A stretch of DNA of 64,000 nt from Polydactylus sextarius (Eukaryota > Chordata > Actinopteri > Polynemidae): positions 14,473,501 through 14,537,500 of the forward strand of contig CM028918.1 of the NCBI GenBank assembly GCA_016801845.1. Reading direction: 5' to 3'. Positions 11,700-26,334 of this stretch are shown piece after piece; within the stretch, counting starts at the first letter, position 1; every line of letters starts with the position of its first letter. The translations under genes and the position numbers were made by a program. Under the pieces are notes generated by a model. It had not been told where the DNA came from. It saw only the letters and a program-made list of their open reading frames with translations, and did no database searches.

Positions 11700-14600
11700 A
11701 TGGACTGTTGTCATGCCTTTATTGTGTTTTCCAACTTTGGTGTAATGCCTAGTTTAGGGGAAAAGAAATTTCATTGAATCTTTGATGCATGTCAACCCTT
11801 TGCCAATATTATGAATGTATGTTTTTTTGTGTGCGTGTGTCTTTCTGGTGGGCACAAATCTGCATGAATTCAAGCTGTATGGATATATAGGACATTACTT
11901 TAGATATTTTTTTGATTCCAGTTGGTAAATTGAGACAGCCATGTTTGCTGAATGAGCATTCTCTTGGTGCATCTGAAATTACGAGGCCATTGCAGCCCCC
12001 TTCAATTTGGCCTCTCAACGCAACATCTGCTTGCTTCAAACAATAGACCAGCAGCCCCACAGAAATGTTCTTTGTGCTTAATAATGAACCAAAGACAGAC
12101 AAGAATAGAGACTAATAATAACAACACAAGTAAAAATAAACTCTAGGTTTCATTGCCACGTCGTAAGTAGAAAGTCTTCATGTATTCTTCATGGAGTTCT
12201 CCTTATAGCAGCTGTTTGTGTAGTGTGTTTCACACAGTATCTATACCTGCTCAAGGTGTCTACCTCTGAGCATGTGTGTGTTTTTAATGGATGTTAACAA
12301 CTACCACAGTTTTTTTCCTTTAATAGGAGCAATTCAGGTTTTTACAAACTGAAGCTACTTTGGAAAGAACGGCAACTTTAACCTTGGGAAAAGATAAGAT
12401 GTCAATTCCAGCTGCACTTAGAGCCTGTCCTGTATAATGACACAGTCCTAAATGACATTATTTAATGAGGTTAGATGTTTGGATAAGTGTGTCAAATGAC
12501 TGCAGGCAGTAGGCAGGCATTTGGTACAACATAGTGTGATTTGGATTTTTGGCCACCATCACCTTTCCCACCTGTGATTGCCCAGGGAAAGCTGGGTGGT
12601 TTGATCCACAGTCTGTGTTGCTTGTGCTTCTGTACAACACCGTGTAATCAAAAAGCATGATGGAGGTACAACAGCTCATTGAGTCTGTTGGTGATTTCAC
12701 ATCAAACTGTTGATAAGTTGGACACTATGTGTATTTAATATGTAGCCAGATCCATTTTGGACCTAGAGACTGATAATGAATTTCAAAAGCTTTTTCTAGT
12801 TTTATGTATGATGCATTGGATGGAAAAGTTTACTGTTGTCAGTGCTCTCTGCTGGACAAAAGTTGCAATGGAGACTATTTTTTAAAGCATAACAGCAGCA
12901 AGCCCAGCCAGCACCCAGTTACTTGTTGTTCCTGGTGCCCCTAACCTATTGTCTCCCTGTGCATTTGCATTGAATGAGTCATTTTACCCAATTATTAAGA
13001 TGGATGTGGAAATGCTCAACAGTTTGTAGTTTTGGACAGTGTGAAGTAAACAAACAGTCCCACAACCCAGAGCAGGGTTCCAGCATTTGGACGTTTAACC
13101 TGGTCTGGTCCCAGAACTCCGAGTGACCATCTGGAGTTCCAGCTGGCTTCACTGACTGTAGGAGTACGGAGCACTCATCTGGACCTGTCCTCGCTCACAT
13201 GAGCAGTCGACCTGCCAACTGCTCTTTTGGCTCACATGGAAACTATCGATCAAAACAATGATATAATAAAAGTCATAATAAAAGTAATTAAACATCATCA
13301 TAATAAAACATACAGTACAATATGGAGGAATCATAAATGAGATTCCTACAGCCACAGAGAAGAGAGAGAAGAAAACAACTTTGAAAGTGACAACAAAAGT
13401 CCAAGATCTTCAACAAAAAGATGAATCATAGATTGATGATTGAAGTTAAAAATGAGTGAATATCAGTGGACTTTGTGACTCTGAAGATGTCATCTGTGGC
13501 TCTGATAAAATGATTTGGAGCAAAAGATAAAGAACAAGAAAATTCTTTATTTAATGAGTACTAAATAAAGTAATATCTTTCAGCAGAACAGCAGGGAACA
13601 AAAGCAATCTTCTGTGAATCTCTGGAGGATAAAAACAACTTCAACCCAGGTTATGTTTGTCACATGTAAGAAATGGGACTCCTCTTCTCTATTAGATTTT
13701 GCCTGGATTTGTATGAACATGCAAATATCATATGGCTGTCCACATGTAGCACATAGTCTTTCACTTTCTTATTTTATTTTTTCTTTACTTGCACTTATTG
13801 TCACCAGACAGGCAGGCTTGCTTTGCTCTGCAATCGAGAAATCTCATCTTCACCTGCGAGACACACAACATCGCTGAATAATTGAGAAGGCTGAGGTTGT
13901 GTGCTACTGGAGCTGTTTGGTAATTTGGCCTAATTGATGAAAACATAGGCCCCTGCAATCAGTCATCTCTGACTACATAATCTGATATAATATGCAGCTG
14001 GAAAGGGTAGGTCTTTATTGAATTACACTCACTATATGCCCCCTTGTACACACACACGTAATGTCTTGACATTTAAATATCAGTTTAAGGTTAATGTGTC
14101 TCCCACCCAGATGAATTAAATGCCTCTAACGTGCTCCTTTCACATTTAAATAATAACTCTTAATAAACCAAGCAATGGTGGAAAAATTGTGGTGAAATAA
14201 CAGTAACTTGTTTGTGCAATACCTTGTTGTTGTTTTATTCAGATTCACAGTCCTTCCTGTTACAATCTTATAACAATCTTATTTTGATGTCAGAATGTAA
14301 TTTCTCTGCTTTGGATTTCTAATTTTACATTGAATATATTGGGATGGAAATAGATTAATCAAAACACAGCACGGTGCCAAACAGGAAAAATTAAAAAAAC
14401 ACCACATACCAAACAACACTCAGGAAGTGTTGTTTGTTATGTAAGTAATTAATATCACCAGCCAGGACTAATTATTTCCAATAAGGTTTGTACTTATGTG
14501 TAAGCTGTGACATCCAAATAAGTTGTTTGCACAAAATCAACTCAACTCTCTCAACTCTGATCATTTCAGGGATCTGTTTGGAAACATGGAGGAGACAGAT

Positions 14601-17600
14601 TTTCATGAAGATAATTATCATCCTAGTTTTTAATTAGTCAATTGATTGATAGTTTTTAGTGATTTTAGTTACATTGAAAGTAAACATACTCAAATCTGTC
14701 AGAGATGTTTGTGGCAGTAGTAACGTGAGAGACCTTGGCAAATGGAAACAAGACAGACATGGAAATACTGACGTGGTAGATTATGTCTTGGGTGTTTTAG
14801 TATTGGTCTTGACTGTGACTGATCTATGTGCCTGTTTTTATCAGACTCACAACTGCAGGGGATAATTTGACTTCTCATATTCCAGCCATGCTGTACATAT
14901 TACCATACACATATCCAAACACAAACACATAGCCATAGCAACACAGAGATGTCACATTTGTCAAATTCATTTAATATCTCCTCACGGTCTGCTAGCTGTC
15001 TGCTCTGTTTGTGTAGTGGGGATGAAAAAACCCAGTGCTCCTAAGCAGCCTTGGCGCTGGAAATTGGAACTAAAGTGGCTCCGGCCGAGAGATGCAACAT
15101 TAATCCATTCCACTTTAGCAATGAAGAGGGGGGAGGGTCATGCTGATAAGAGGTGTGATGAAGGAAAGGGAAAGAACTTGCTAATGAGGTATGCTAAATT
15201 AGAGATTTCCAGGGGAAGGAGAGGTAGACATCTAACCCTTCTGGCCCACTTGATGGTCCACTGATGTGATAGACCACAAGGATTCGTCCTAGTAATCCCC
15301 ACAGTCATTCCAACTACATTAGATAGACCTGAGAGAGTTGAAAGTCATGAAGACAAATGTGGAAGTCACATTATTGCTGCTTAACACATAGCTAACATCA
15401 GTTTAGCCACAGCATGCTATCAGTGTTGTTTTATTTCTAGCTAATTAGTCACCAAACCTAGTGTCACATTCCTGTGTTAAATGTCTTGTCCAGGGACATT
15501 TGATTGACTTCCTAGTTTGCCATGATAAGTCAATGTTGTTATGTTAGCTATAGTAGCAAGATGTTATGATTGCTGTCATGTCTTCTCTACAATGTGGGCT
15601 TTGCAGCAGCAACTCAGCAGTTTGCACTGGCTAATGCCACAGTGTTGGGTCTTGGTAATGTGCATCCATGCATTTCAGGAACAGAGTTTTGGGAGCCGCA
15701 CTCAGTTGAGAGTTGTATTTGTTTTACTGTTAAGATTAAATATCAAGTCTTTCTCCAGAATCACTTACTCTACTTTAAATGGGAGACAAAGAAGCTGCAC
15801 TCAGTCTGAGCTTCATCTAAAGCTTCTGTTCCAGCCAACATTGAATCTCCATTGTTGAAATCAAAGAGCCTTTTCAGGGCATGAATAAACAAAACAATGC
15901 CTCGGCAATATTTGTTATTTGCTGTCTCTGCAGGTCGTGGTTTAGACCATGTTGTCTGTTAGCACATTTTTATTAGTTTGTGAGAGAAAATCTATGATAG
16001 TTTTATGCTTTTATCAATTTCTGCACAATGTTCTACAGTAAATACGCTGCCTGGTGTAGATACCATGTCATATAAATGCCTTAGTTACAGAGACATCGTA
16101 AAAACAAGTATGTAATCAATATACATTGTTAATTTAAAGAAACAATGTATGTGGATGGATGGCAGTTAGTGCTAAGAGCAGCATGTTTTGGGATTAGTTC
16201 AACAGATTCATAAGATTTATTCCTGAGGGGATGACCCATAAAAAATGCAGTTTCTCATTTAAAAGGCAACTTTTATCATCCCGTGGTTAAATAATGACAT
16301 TAACATTGAATCTTTTGTCTCTGCCAGAAGCTTTTCTAATGGATTTCAGTGTGGATTTTTTATTGGGATAGAAGAAATTTATAAATGAAATGAACACAAA
16401 TAAGGCTGTAACGTAGACACATAGTTAGCTGTTGGTTGTCCTCAGAAATAAATACTATGCGTGTATAAAAACAGTGAATACCAGTAAGTGCTTAAAATTT
16501 TGGGAACAGTATGTCAGACTGTGAAATAAGGTCAAATTTGGTACACACCAAACAGCAAGATGGCAAACAAAACAAATAACCACAAACGACAAACAGACAG
16601 ACAAAACAGCCACTTAAACTGCAAAAGAGCCAATGTCATGATTGTAACATTACCAGCATTGTAACCTCATGTGTCATCATGTTTACTTTTGTTTACGCTG
16701 TCAAGGAAAATGGCCTTGGGTTTACAGAAGAATGGTTTTTGAACAATGCAGCTTCACTGCTGCCTCTTGACAAACACCAAAAGATGTTGTCATTGAATGC
16801 TAAACATACAAATATAAAGCGCAACACTTATATAAATGTACACTCTCGGCAGTATCTACTGTAGCATATAGCTTCCACATTAAACCCTGTTTACAGTCTT
16901 CACTGTTTAATTAAATTAGATGAAATGTGTGAAAGACAAGGAAGAGATGAGAGAACTGAAATCTTTGTCAAGCGCTAAACTACCCCAAACATCACAAATT
17001 TAGAAAATGTCAGAACAAAGGTTAATAATATTCTGTTTGTACCTTTAACCACTCAGTCTTAATTCTGCCTTCCATATTTTATTAAATAATCCATAAATTG
17101 AATTGCTGTTATCTCAGCCACCATTTTTATGACAGCCAATTTGTGAGCAAAAACACCATCTGCTCCATAGTAGTTGTGGCAGCACACCCACACAAGACAC
17201 ACACCTACACACACGCACACGCAAGCATATAGAAACATACGTCCCGCTGTGTTGTTGTAACGTTAGCAGTGACACCTGACAGAATTCCCAGGGTGCTCAG
17301 CTACAGTGTGACAAGGTAAAATCATTGCTAACTTAAGGTAGAATTACAGAGAAAATCACATTTATACCCTTGAATATCTGAGCTTGTTATAATTGTATCA
17401 TAACTTAACACATTAAATCATAAAAAGGTGATTAACTTGTGAGAACAATGAGGATATGAACATAAATAAGTTGGAGTTTTTGAAAAATAATTTAAAGTTA
17501 AGTTTTTGATATATACAATATGTACTTAAATGTGGAATGTAATCTGACAGCACAGTTTCATGTTAATATGAAAATAATGATCCTTTCTTCCTCAGATCAG

Positions 17601-17900
17601 ATTTTGAACTACCGGGCAAAAGCAAAGATGCTTGAACTTAAACTGATGAGTAGAGGATACTCGGGGAAACTATACTTCCTAACTTACACTGCAGTTTTTA
17701 ACTGTCGAAAAATGTTAAAGAAGAAGCAAAAATGCCCCAAGAATCTTTAAACAATTTCAGTCTTTTTACAAACATAATACATTGGCAGGGGACCCAATTG
17801 TCATGTTAGAAAACTTCACATTGTGTCGATGCTGGCAGGGAGGTTACAGTTTTCCAATGCTTGGCAATGTCAGCTTCACAATCATTGTATCGCATAAATA
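11700..17900. other. Intergenic or intronic DNA, no gene recognised
   Basis: Short broken open frames only. The GC-richer, purine-rich segment 15010-15260 is open for 82 codons on the plus strand but its translation is basic and featureless, so it is more likely a non-coding element than an exon. Confidence 0.45.
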
Positions 17901-17926
17901 CATAATTCCTTTTTTTTTTTTTTAAG

Positions 17927-18097
17927 GCCCACAAGCTCAAAGACTTTGCACAGTGGGATCACTTTCAGAATGACTGCTATCACTGCACATTCAGAGCTGC
18001 CAACCACACTTGCAAATATGAGATAGGACACTCTGCCAAGGATATATCTCTTCCAATTTTCAGAGACTTAAATCATTTGGAGGCGCTGACTGAAAAG
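17927..18097 (+). other. Candidate internal exon, unknown protein
   Basis: A T-rich tract ending in AAG precedes 17927 and AAG/GTATTT follows at 18097, so both splice signals are present. The 171 nt between them are open in one frame (57 codons, phase 0 at both ends) and more GC-rich than the flanks. The translation contains DCYHCTFRAANHTCKYE, with closely spaced cysteines, and ends LNHLEALTEK. I do not recognise the family. A random 57-codon open stretch is not rare, so support rests on splice signals and composition together. No neighbouring exon was found. Confidence 0.3.
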
Positions 18098-21000
18098 GTA
18101 TTTCATTATTGTTTAATGACAAAGTCAGTTTTTATTAGATTAGTTTTAAGCTCAGTGTGCCTTCATCTGATGATCGAGGGAAGTTTTTTGGGTACATTTC
18201 TCTCCACTGGGGCACAGTTTTCCTGTTTTAATGTATAAAAACACACAAAATTGTGTTTGAGTGTCAGATGTTTGATTTTTTTTTTTTTTTCCTTCACAGT
18301 GACTTTTTAACATGGCACATAGCGGAGATGGACTTCAAAACATTTAAAAAAATGTTTAATAAATCTACAATTACAGTCAGACACTGGTTGTGGCTTAAGT
18401 TAAAGCGAGTGATTACAAATTTTACATTTGACCTGTATTTTAATGGCTAAAAGAGTGTTCGGCGTCTACCTCCTCTGGATGCGGAGCTTAAAGATAACCG
18501 CCCCTCTGGACATCATTACTTCCTTTTATACTCATTCCACGCTTCAGTACATCTGAAAGTCAACATTAGCTTTTGCCAGCACAGTTTGAGAGAAATACCA
18601 CACAAAGGGAAGGTTGAAACGGCCACCATCTTTATCCATCTGCTCTACTGAATCCAGCCTCTTTCAAACACCTGTTTGAAAGGATCGATTGCAGATTGAT
18701 AATGAGGAGCAGAGATCTAAAGACTAGACATGTGATCTTAAGGCCGGAAAGTCACTGGTTCAAATTCTTTCCAGTTGGGAAAAGCTGAGTGTGGAAATTG
18801 GTCGCTTCCTGCACAGTTTTTGCAATATGAGTGTTCATTCAAGCAAGACATTTAATCCGCACCTCTAGCAGAGCTGCTCAGCTGCCATCAATTTGAAACT
18901 AGTTGTACCGGACAGAGTCCAGATTTCTCCTGTTGAGATATAAATATCAAGATAATACAAATAATTTTTGCAACGTTAAGAATTCCAAATAAGCACATCC
19001 ATGTTTCACCAATGTTTTACAAGTGACATCGCCTGACTAAACAGTTAGGTTGTCAGCTCATGCAAAGAGGAAGTTTTCATCATTGTCAAAAAGTTTAACT
19101 CCTCTGTTTTTCTATATATCTTCTCTAACAACCAAAGATGCCAGAGACGCTTAAACCCAGTCGGAACTTTAATCTCCTAAATTTAATCAAAATGATTTTA
19201 TTTGATTTAATTAACTCTTGGCTTACCTTGGTGTTATCACAGGATCCATTTGGGCTGGAAGAGAGTAATTCACTAAAACCAATTTAACATATTTTACATT
19301 ACCGAAGACCTGTATTTATTTGCTGAGAAAACAATGAGACACAAGTCACAACAGGTCACAAAATGACCTTAGGTTATGTTTTTAATCATCTATTGTTGGT
19401 TCCTACAAAATGAAAACACAACTTATTGTTTATTATTATTATAACTACTATTTTAGTTTAGTTTAGTCCTTAGGTCAAAGTGTTGGTGGATATATGAAGC
19501 ATATCTTTTAACAGAGTTAGCTCTGATCACTGTGAGCTTGAGTTTAAACATTGATATTAAGGGATATTAAGGTTGTGCATTCATAAGTGTGATGCAGCTG
19601 AAGATCTGCTGTAGTTAAAGCTGTGAGCTTTGCAGCAGCTGATGTAGTCACGAGACACTGTGACCAGTCACCTCATACTGCTTAGGTTTTCTCAAATTCA
19701 AATTTCTGATCCTAGTGGACACTACACAACAACAATAAGTACACTGAAGAATCGCGGTGTGATTTTTTTTTTTCCCCCACTTACACCCATTCAGCAAAGC
19801 AGCAATCATCGCTATCACTGTTACAGCTCTGCCACAGATAAAGGAAATGGCATTAAAACCAGATGGTATGGTTAATTCTAAGAGGAAGATTTAGTAAAAA
19901 AACACAAAAAACAATCAAGAATGTAGGGATGACAATAAGGACCACAGATGCTACTCAAATGACTCAACTTGACTGTCTGTGTGTCTGTGCATCTCTCTGT
20001 GTTACTGTGTGGCTTTGGTCTCCTGTTTAAAGTCAAATAGAAGATACCTGAATATAATTTCAGTGCTGTAACTTAGAGCAGATTTTAAATAATGTAAAGA
20101 CAATTGTCATGGGCGATACAATTAAAGCGTTATGTGACCTGATCATGCATTAAATGTACATCTAAGCTGTTGCTTTTGAAGGTAGATATTTATAGTGTAG
20201 TGGCAGTAAACACTTTGTTGATGCTATTTGTTTGACATGAATGCTTCAAATAAGAAATCTGGGAGAGCATATGAAGTTAATGAGAACTGTATATACAGGT
20301 CACCTTTAAAGAAACGTATCATATATAGCATATGTAGAACCATCAGTGATCGTCGAGCATGTTCTCACTTCCACTGTAATGACTAAACAGCAGCAGCTGC
20401 CGTCTGTCTGTTTTTAAATAGAACTAGGGAAGGTTGCATGTCCCCTCAGGTTAGTTTGGCTTCATTTTTCCATTTTCTTTGTCCTTGCGACCTCTCTGCA
20501 CTTTATTTCTGTCACTCTCCTGTCTTTTAGGTCACAATTACTTGGTCATGAACTGCCTTCCACACTGACAATGTCCACTAATGTTTGATTTGTCGTGTAG
20601 ATGCTGAAAAGTCAGTCAACCAGTTTCATTGTGCAGTCCCGCTGTTGCTCCAGTTTATTGAGGCATATTTGCTGCATTATCTTGTCTGTCTTGTTTATTT
20701 CCCTTTTGTCATTGACAGTGTGTCTTCTCAGATTACATGCTGATTGATGGCACCGTTTCCTCCAACATGTTCTCCCTCCCCCGACCGCTCAAACCAATGT
20801 GTCCCTGCATTGCTAGAGGACATTATAGTTCAGATGCATACAATCAGTAGCAGGCATGATGGATCAAAATTGTTTTCTTTCTCTTCAGAAAGGCTATAAT
20901 ACCACCCTTAAATAGAATTTATGACTCACTGCAGACAGATTACACAAATATATATAATTTTTTAACATCCACAAAGTCACATAACTGCCACTATATAGAT

Positions 21001-22031
21001 TTTCAAGGATATTAAAAGGATTTGAAATGTTCAATAAGTGCTGTTGGTCAGACATTTTGATCACTGCTGCTGTGATGGATGTCTGTTCATGGAAGTGTGT
21101 GAATACCTCCACTTTTTTTACTTCCTCCTTAATGGTGGGTTTTTATGATTCCATGGGAAATAAAGTCAGATTTATTCCTTTTTTGTTTCGATGTTAAAGT
21201 GGTATTTTTCTATGTAGATCATTTTTGTCTTTCGAATGACAACTGTACAATTGTGCACTTGAAAGTTTAGATGCACTGCTCGGAAAACAGAGAATATCAG
21301 AACACTTTGACTTTGAAGAGTTAATTGTGCGTGGCGCATGGTGGAGTTACAGTCTGTTGATGTGAAAACAGACAAGATAAATCCAATAACCAATAAAGTG
21401 ATTGACATTTTTTTTCATTAACAGTTCTGATAATTAATTAATTCCATTTTTTTTTTAGAACTCTATAATTTTTAGTCCTAGAAATGTCTCAGCTTCATCT
21501 TCTTAGATGTGATTATTTTTCCTAGTCTTGGTATTTTAGTTTTTGATTCATTATCTCTGGAGAATTAAATATTAATTTCCACTATTTCTTGACAGATTCT
21601 AGACCAAACAACTGACTGCAAATTAAATGATCATGAAAATAGTCCACAGGTGCAAATCATCAGAGTGTGACAAGAATAAACTTGCAATCATTTTAAAAAT
21701 AAATAGAATAAAATAAAAAGATATGAACAGCAGGAAAAAAAAATAGAAAAAGTATACACTTAACTAAGTGGGTAAATATGCTGTATCCCACTGTAAGAAG
21801 CACAAAATTTCCACCCTAATACCAGTATGTTTTAAGGCTCATGTACTGTAGGTACACAAAATGATCACCTTAAACACACACACACACACACAATCTTCAA
21901 GTCAGGAGAAACATTGAGGGGTGAGAGAGGGAGGTATCAGAGAAGTTTGCTGGTAAACTTCAGTAATTAATACATCATGTTGTTAGGGCTGCAGAGCTGA
22001 CGTGGGCAGCTCTCTTATAAAAGAGCACTGA

Positions 22032-22111
22032 TGATTGATGGTCCTACCAAATAGATTAATAGAGCTGCTATTTCCAAACTGTAGCCAGAGAATTAGGCCG
22101 CTGATTTGCAT
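22032..22111. promoter_or_regulatory. Possible enhancer: PBX/HOX-type site and octamer
   Basis: TGATTGATGG at 22032-22041 matches a composite PBX-HOX site, and ATTTGCAT at 22104-22111 is a perfect POU octamer. They lie about 65 bp apart in a segment with no coding potential. Single motifs of this length occur by chance, so this is only suggestive. Confidence 0.2.
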
Positions 22112-22599
22112 GTTACTCCAAAGGGTAACAGCAAACATCAGCTAATACACACAGGTCCCTCATGGATTTCTAATGAAGAAACATTGTATTGGTTTGGCTT
22201 TAAACTACCAGGGGAACTAATTGAAGTCCCTTTTGGGACTCTGTCAGCTTTGGATTCTATATTTAAGAATTTTGCACCTGATGAGGACATTGTTCATTTT
22301 TCAGCTAATATCAGATTATGTGGTTTCTACCAGGCTGGATCTTGCTGTACTCAAGCCAGCCATCTGCTCTCTGCCTCTGTAAGAAGCTTTTTAAGGCTGC
22401 TGACTTGTTGATTTGTCAGCTAGAATATAAGCTCATAACATCTTAAATAAAATGTGGAAATAATTACATGCTGTGTTCAAAGAAGTGTAGCATTGACTAT
22501 AAGGTGTTCAATGCACCATAACAGACGCACCAGATGCTTTTCTTTGTTAATGAGTGGTAATTTCTTTGTCGTTGATTTATGTATTTACACGATATCATT

Positions 22600-22690
22600 T
22601 ATGTTTTTATGGAAGCTCTTAGAGTGCATAGTGAAACTGAAGTTGAATTCCTTGCATGTGTGTGCATTAAAGCAAATTCTGATCCTGATT
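22600..22690 (+). mobile_element. Likely non-LTR retrotransposon 3' tail
   Basis: The wording around 22648-22690 (CTTGCATGTG, then ATTAAAGC and the repeated GATCCTGATTCTGA) resembles the 3' ends of fish non-LTR elements, which commonly finish with repeated GATTCTGATTCTGA. Only the tail is recognisable and there is no coding remnant. Confidence 0.35.
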
Positions 22691-25600
22691 CTGAAGTTGA
22701 TCTGTAGGGTTTCACAATGGTTTAAAGATTTCACATTAGAGTTAAAGGAAATGAATAATTTTCACCCTTTTTTCTTAATTTTAATTGAGTAAAATAAGTA
22801 AAACTTATCAGCTTTTTTCGACCACCACTGAACTCCCATAAGGCACTTGTGACAAAGAAATGTAAATGTGCAGTTAAAATCTTAACTGTTCTCAAGCAGA
22901 AAACAACACTTTTTTACATTTATATTGAAATATCTGCAAACCAAAAGTAACAATCCTGTGAACAGAAAAGGATGTAATGTTTTTCTGCCCAAGTTTTATT
23001 ATTTCAATCATATGACAAAATATGTACAGGGTAGTTTGTGATCAATCATTTATTGCAGTAACATGGAAATGTAATTGATGCTCATGATTGTAGAAAAATG
23101 TTTTAAATATGGACGCTGAAAAGTGAAGAAAGGAGGCATGTTCTTGTGTGGCTTCCATAGTTCTCCTTGTTTGTAGTGAGTGATTTTAGCATATTAAAAT
23201 CTACTTGTAGCAAGGTGTTCAGCCTTGTATGAGGTAGTTTCCATTTCTTTGATTTTTTTCCCCCTTTTGCTCAGACTGTGCAGACTGTCTGTTTGATGGA
23301 TTGTCTCTATTCTCTCCTTTAGTTCCTCTGTCTACTCCAGACTGCATACTTCAGAAAATAATTGAAAATGCCTATTCCAGCTACACACATGCTGCATTTC
23401 CCACTTTCTTTTAGGGAGTACTTTCCTGCTTCCATTCACCTGCATCCTCACAACACGTCTTAGTCTTCTGGATCACTTTGTGCATTTCTGTCACCTACCT
23501 TTTTTATGTGCATGCCACACTCACTCAACCTCATTCCCAACAACAGCATCACTGGATGTTGAAAAGCAACAGCTAAAAAAAAAAAAAATCATGTTTTATC
23601 TCAGTATCCACTTTCTCTTGAAACCATAATATAAAGAAATCACCAACTAACACATGCTGACTGGCAATGGTGTGATTTTGACCCATTGCCACAAGATATG
23701 AAGTGGATGGAGTCTGTGCTTGTCCACTTGGCTTCAAATGGGACCCATTATTCACGAGTGTATGTTTTGAATGTGAAAGAATAAATCTGATGAAAAGCAT
23801 TGCAATATTTACAATAACACAAAATTCCAAGTGGAAACAGGCCTATAATCTGCCTTGCATTTCACTTCACTCAATCAGCCTGACATTGTGCCCATGTGAG
23901 CTGATTGCTGCTCTGGAGAGGAGGCTATTTTGCTTAGTGTTGCCCTAATCAGTAACAAGTGATGTATCCATTCAACCTACCACATGTTCATTAAAACTTA
24001 AATATTATTTTTCTATTTAGTTTTTCTTTTGTTATTCTTCTCATTTAGAATTCCCTACAGAGATATGACTGGACTTTATCCAACCAGTGCAAATAGTCTT
24101 CAGCAAACACAACAGTAGACCTAGTGCTGAACAAACTGGACAAATATAGTGAAAATAAACTAGGGCAGACATTGTTTCCTGTAGTTGTGCTAAGCTAAGT
24201 TAGCCTACTGACTATACTTCACGTTTGATGGAAAGACATGAGAATATTGGTCAGTCTACTCATCAAACTCTCAGGCGTTGATGTCAATCTGAAAAATTGC
24301 TCAAATTGTTCAGAGTCTCTTGGATCTTATTAGTAATTTAACATTTTGGAAAAATGCCCCTTCACCAGTAAATTGCTATTGAACTAGTGATAGTGATGAA
24401 TTTAAAAGAGCATCAGTCAAACTAATGATGAAGATGTGGACAATGTGATGGAAAAATGGCATTCACATCCACTGTATGTATTCACTTTTATATCTGTGAG
24501 TATTGACAGATTGAAAATGATTGAACATGGTCCATGTTTTACTGTTGCACTGCTGCGATCATAGTTTATCTTTCCTTGTCAATTCTCGTGTCCCTCTGCC
24601 TCCTGGCTCATGTTCTGCTCATTTATTTTGATTTCTGAAATATTCAGTAAAAATCCATATCCATCTCCTCGGAATACAGGTAAGGAGGTGGAACAAGGAT
24701 TGGAAAAGATTATAGTTTGTCTCTGTCATCTATTTTTTCCCTTCTGTTGTCTCATTACTCATCCTCATCATTTTCCTCAGGAATCCCTTATATTTTTTTC
24801 ATTCATCTTCTATGTGTCACCTGCCACTTCCATCAGTCTTGATCTTTCTGCGGCATAATCTCATTTTTATCCCATTCTCTTTAGGCCCATTTTCATGTCT
24901 CTAAAGAAGTGGGATGTGTTGGATCTCAGATTCTGGTTGTAACTTTGTTTTTTTATTTGTTCCTCCATTGCTGACTTTTCTCAGTAATGTACTCATCTGA
25001 TACACTACATACTATACCTTTAACCAAGTTCTACATTTATGGGTAATGAGTTTTTTTCCCTGAGCAATACATCAAATAATCTGATACAGCTCCTTGCTAC
25101 ACTGCACTAACTTCTGTAAAAGATAATAGTGTTCATTAGTGAGCTTTAGAGGTGCTGGTAGTGGAGTTTTATCTTTTGGCAGAGCCAGACTAGCTGTTTC
25201 CCTGTTTCCCGTATCAATCCCCTCATCTAACAATCTGCAAGAAAAGCAACTAAGCGTACAACAGTTTAATTATTCGTTTAAATTCTGGCTGATGAAGATT
25301 CTGTGTTTATTGATGGCGTTGTGGAATGAATTCAATTTTTGAGCGAGGAACAGGAGCAGTTTGAAGTTGTTTGTTTGTTGTTTGTTTTTTGTCTTTACCT
25401 GTAGCCCTTGACTCTGGATGGCGTATTTTATTTTTTATCTTTTGTCTATGTCTGAAAAACAGACATATAGTCTGGACAGTTGGTCCTGTTCTTGAGTGTC
25501 TTGCCTTGAGGTACTTGGTGTCAACCGTTTCCAGATAATCCAGAAGGTCCAGTGCATTTGATGGGTGAGGGAGAAAAAACACAAAGAGAAATAGAAAAAG

Positions 25601-25727
25601 TTCAAGTGGTTCTAACATTGTTAGAGACTCTGGGTACATATTTATGCTTCAGTGAAACATTCATGGATGAGATGCTGAACAGTAGGCATGCTTGTGGCAC
25701 TGCAAAGACCTGTTCCCATTTGTATGC

Positions 25728-25729
<2 letters not shown>

Positions 25730-25771
<42 letters not shown>
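25730..25771. repeat. (GT)n(AG)n compound microsatellite
   Basis: About 15 GT units run directly into about five AG units. Confidence 0.95.
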
Positions 25772-25891
25772 TGAACAAGCTTCCCCTGTGATCAGGTGGA
25801 GATGACAGACTTTCCGCCCCTCTCAAGAGGATTAGGTTTAATCTAATAAACACTTCACAGCCACATCTCGCATCACACATACCTGCTGGGA

Positions 25892-25893
<2 letters not shown>

Positions 25894-25953
<60 letters not shown>
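25894..25953. repeat. (GT)n(GA)n compound microsatellite
   Basis: About 20 GT units followed by about 10 GA units. It has the same GT-to-GA architecture as the tract 160 bp earlier, which suggests local duplication. Confidence 0.95.
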
Positions 25954-26314
25954 AATTTCCATCCACTTGTTGTTACTCACGTTTTCAGTTCGTTGTCAAA
26001 TAACTGATTTGGAGAAAAAAAAAAAAGAAATAGAGGTCGAAAGTTGGTGTATCGATGAAAGCAACATGTAATGAAAAGAGACTTGGCAAATAAATCATGA
26101 CAAACCGTCCATTGCAGCAAAAAGAAAAAAAAAGTCTGATCTGTGTGCAATGACAAAGAGATTGTAAACGCTCTCCCATTAATTCATTCACATAATACCA
26201 ACAGAAATGCTGTATTTCCAGGCTGTTTTTTGTACTTGGTGAGGTTTGACTGATCCCCTCTTAAGTATTTTGTTTCTTCTTCTGCAGTGGTAGAGCTCAC
26301 TTGAACTCAGTGGA

Positions 26315-26334
26315 TAGAGAGAGAGAGAGAGAGA
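26315..26334. repeat. (GA)n microsatellite
   Basis: Pure GA run of about ten units. Confidence 0.9.

Noticed and set aside
15016..15264. 82-codon basic plus-strand frame
   Set aside because: No domain or splice context; purine-rich composition explains the lack of stops.
22106..22411. 101-codon plus-strand open frame
   Set aside because: No signal peptide, domain or splice signals; consistent with chance.
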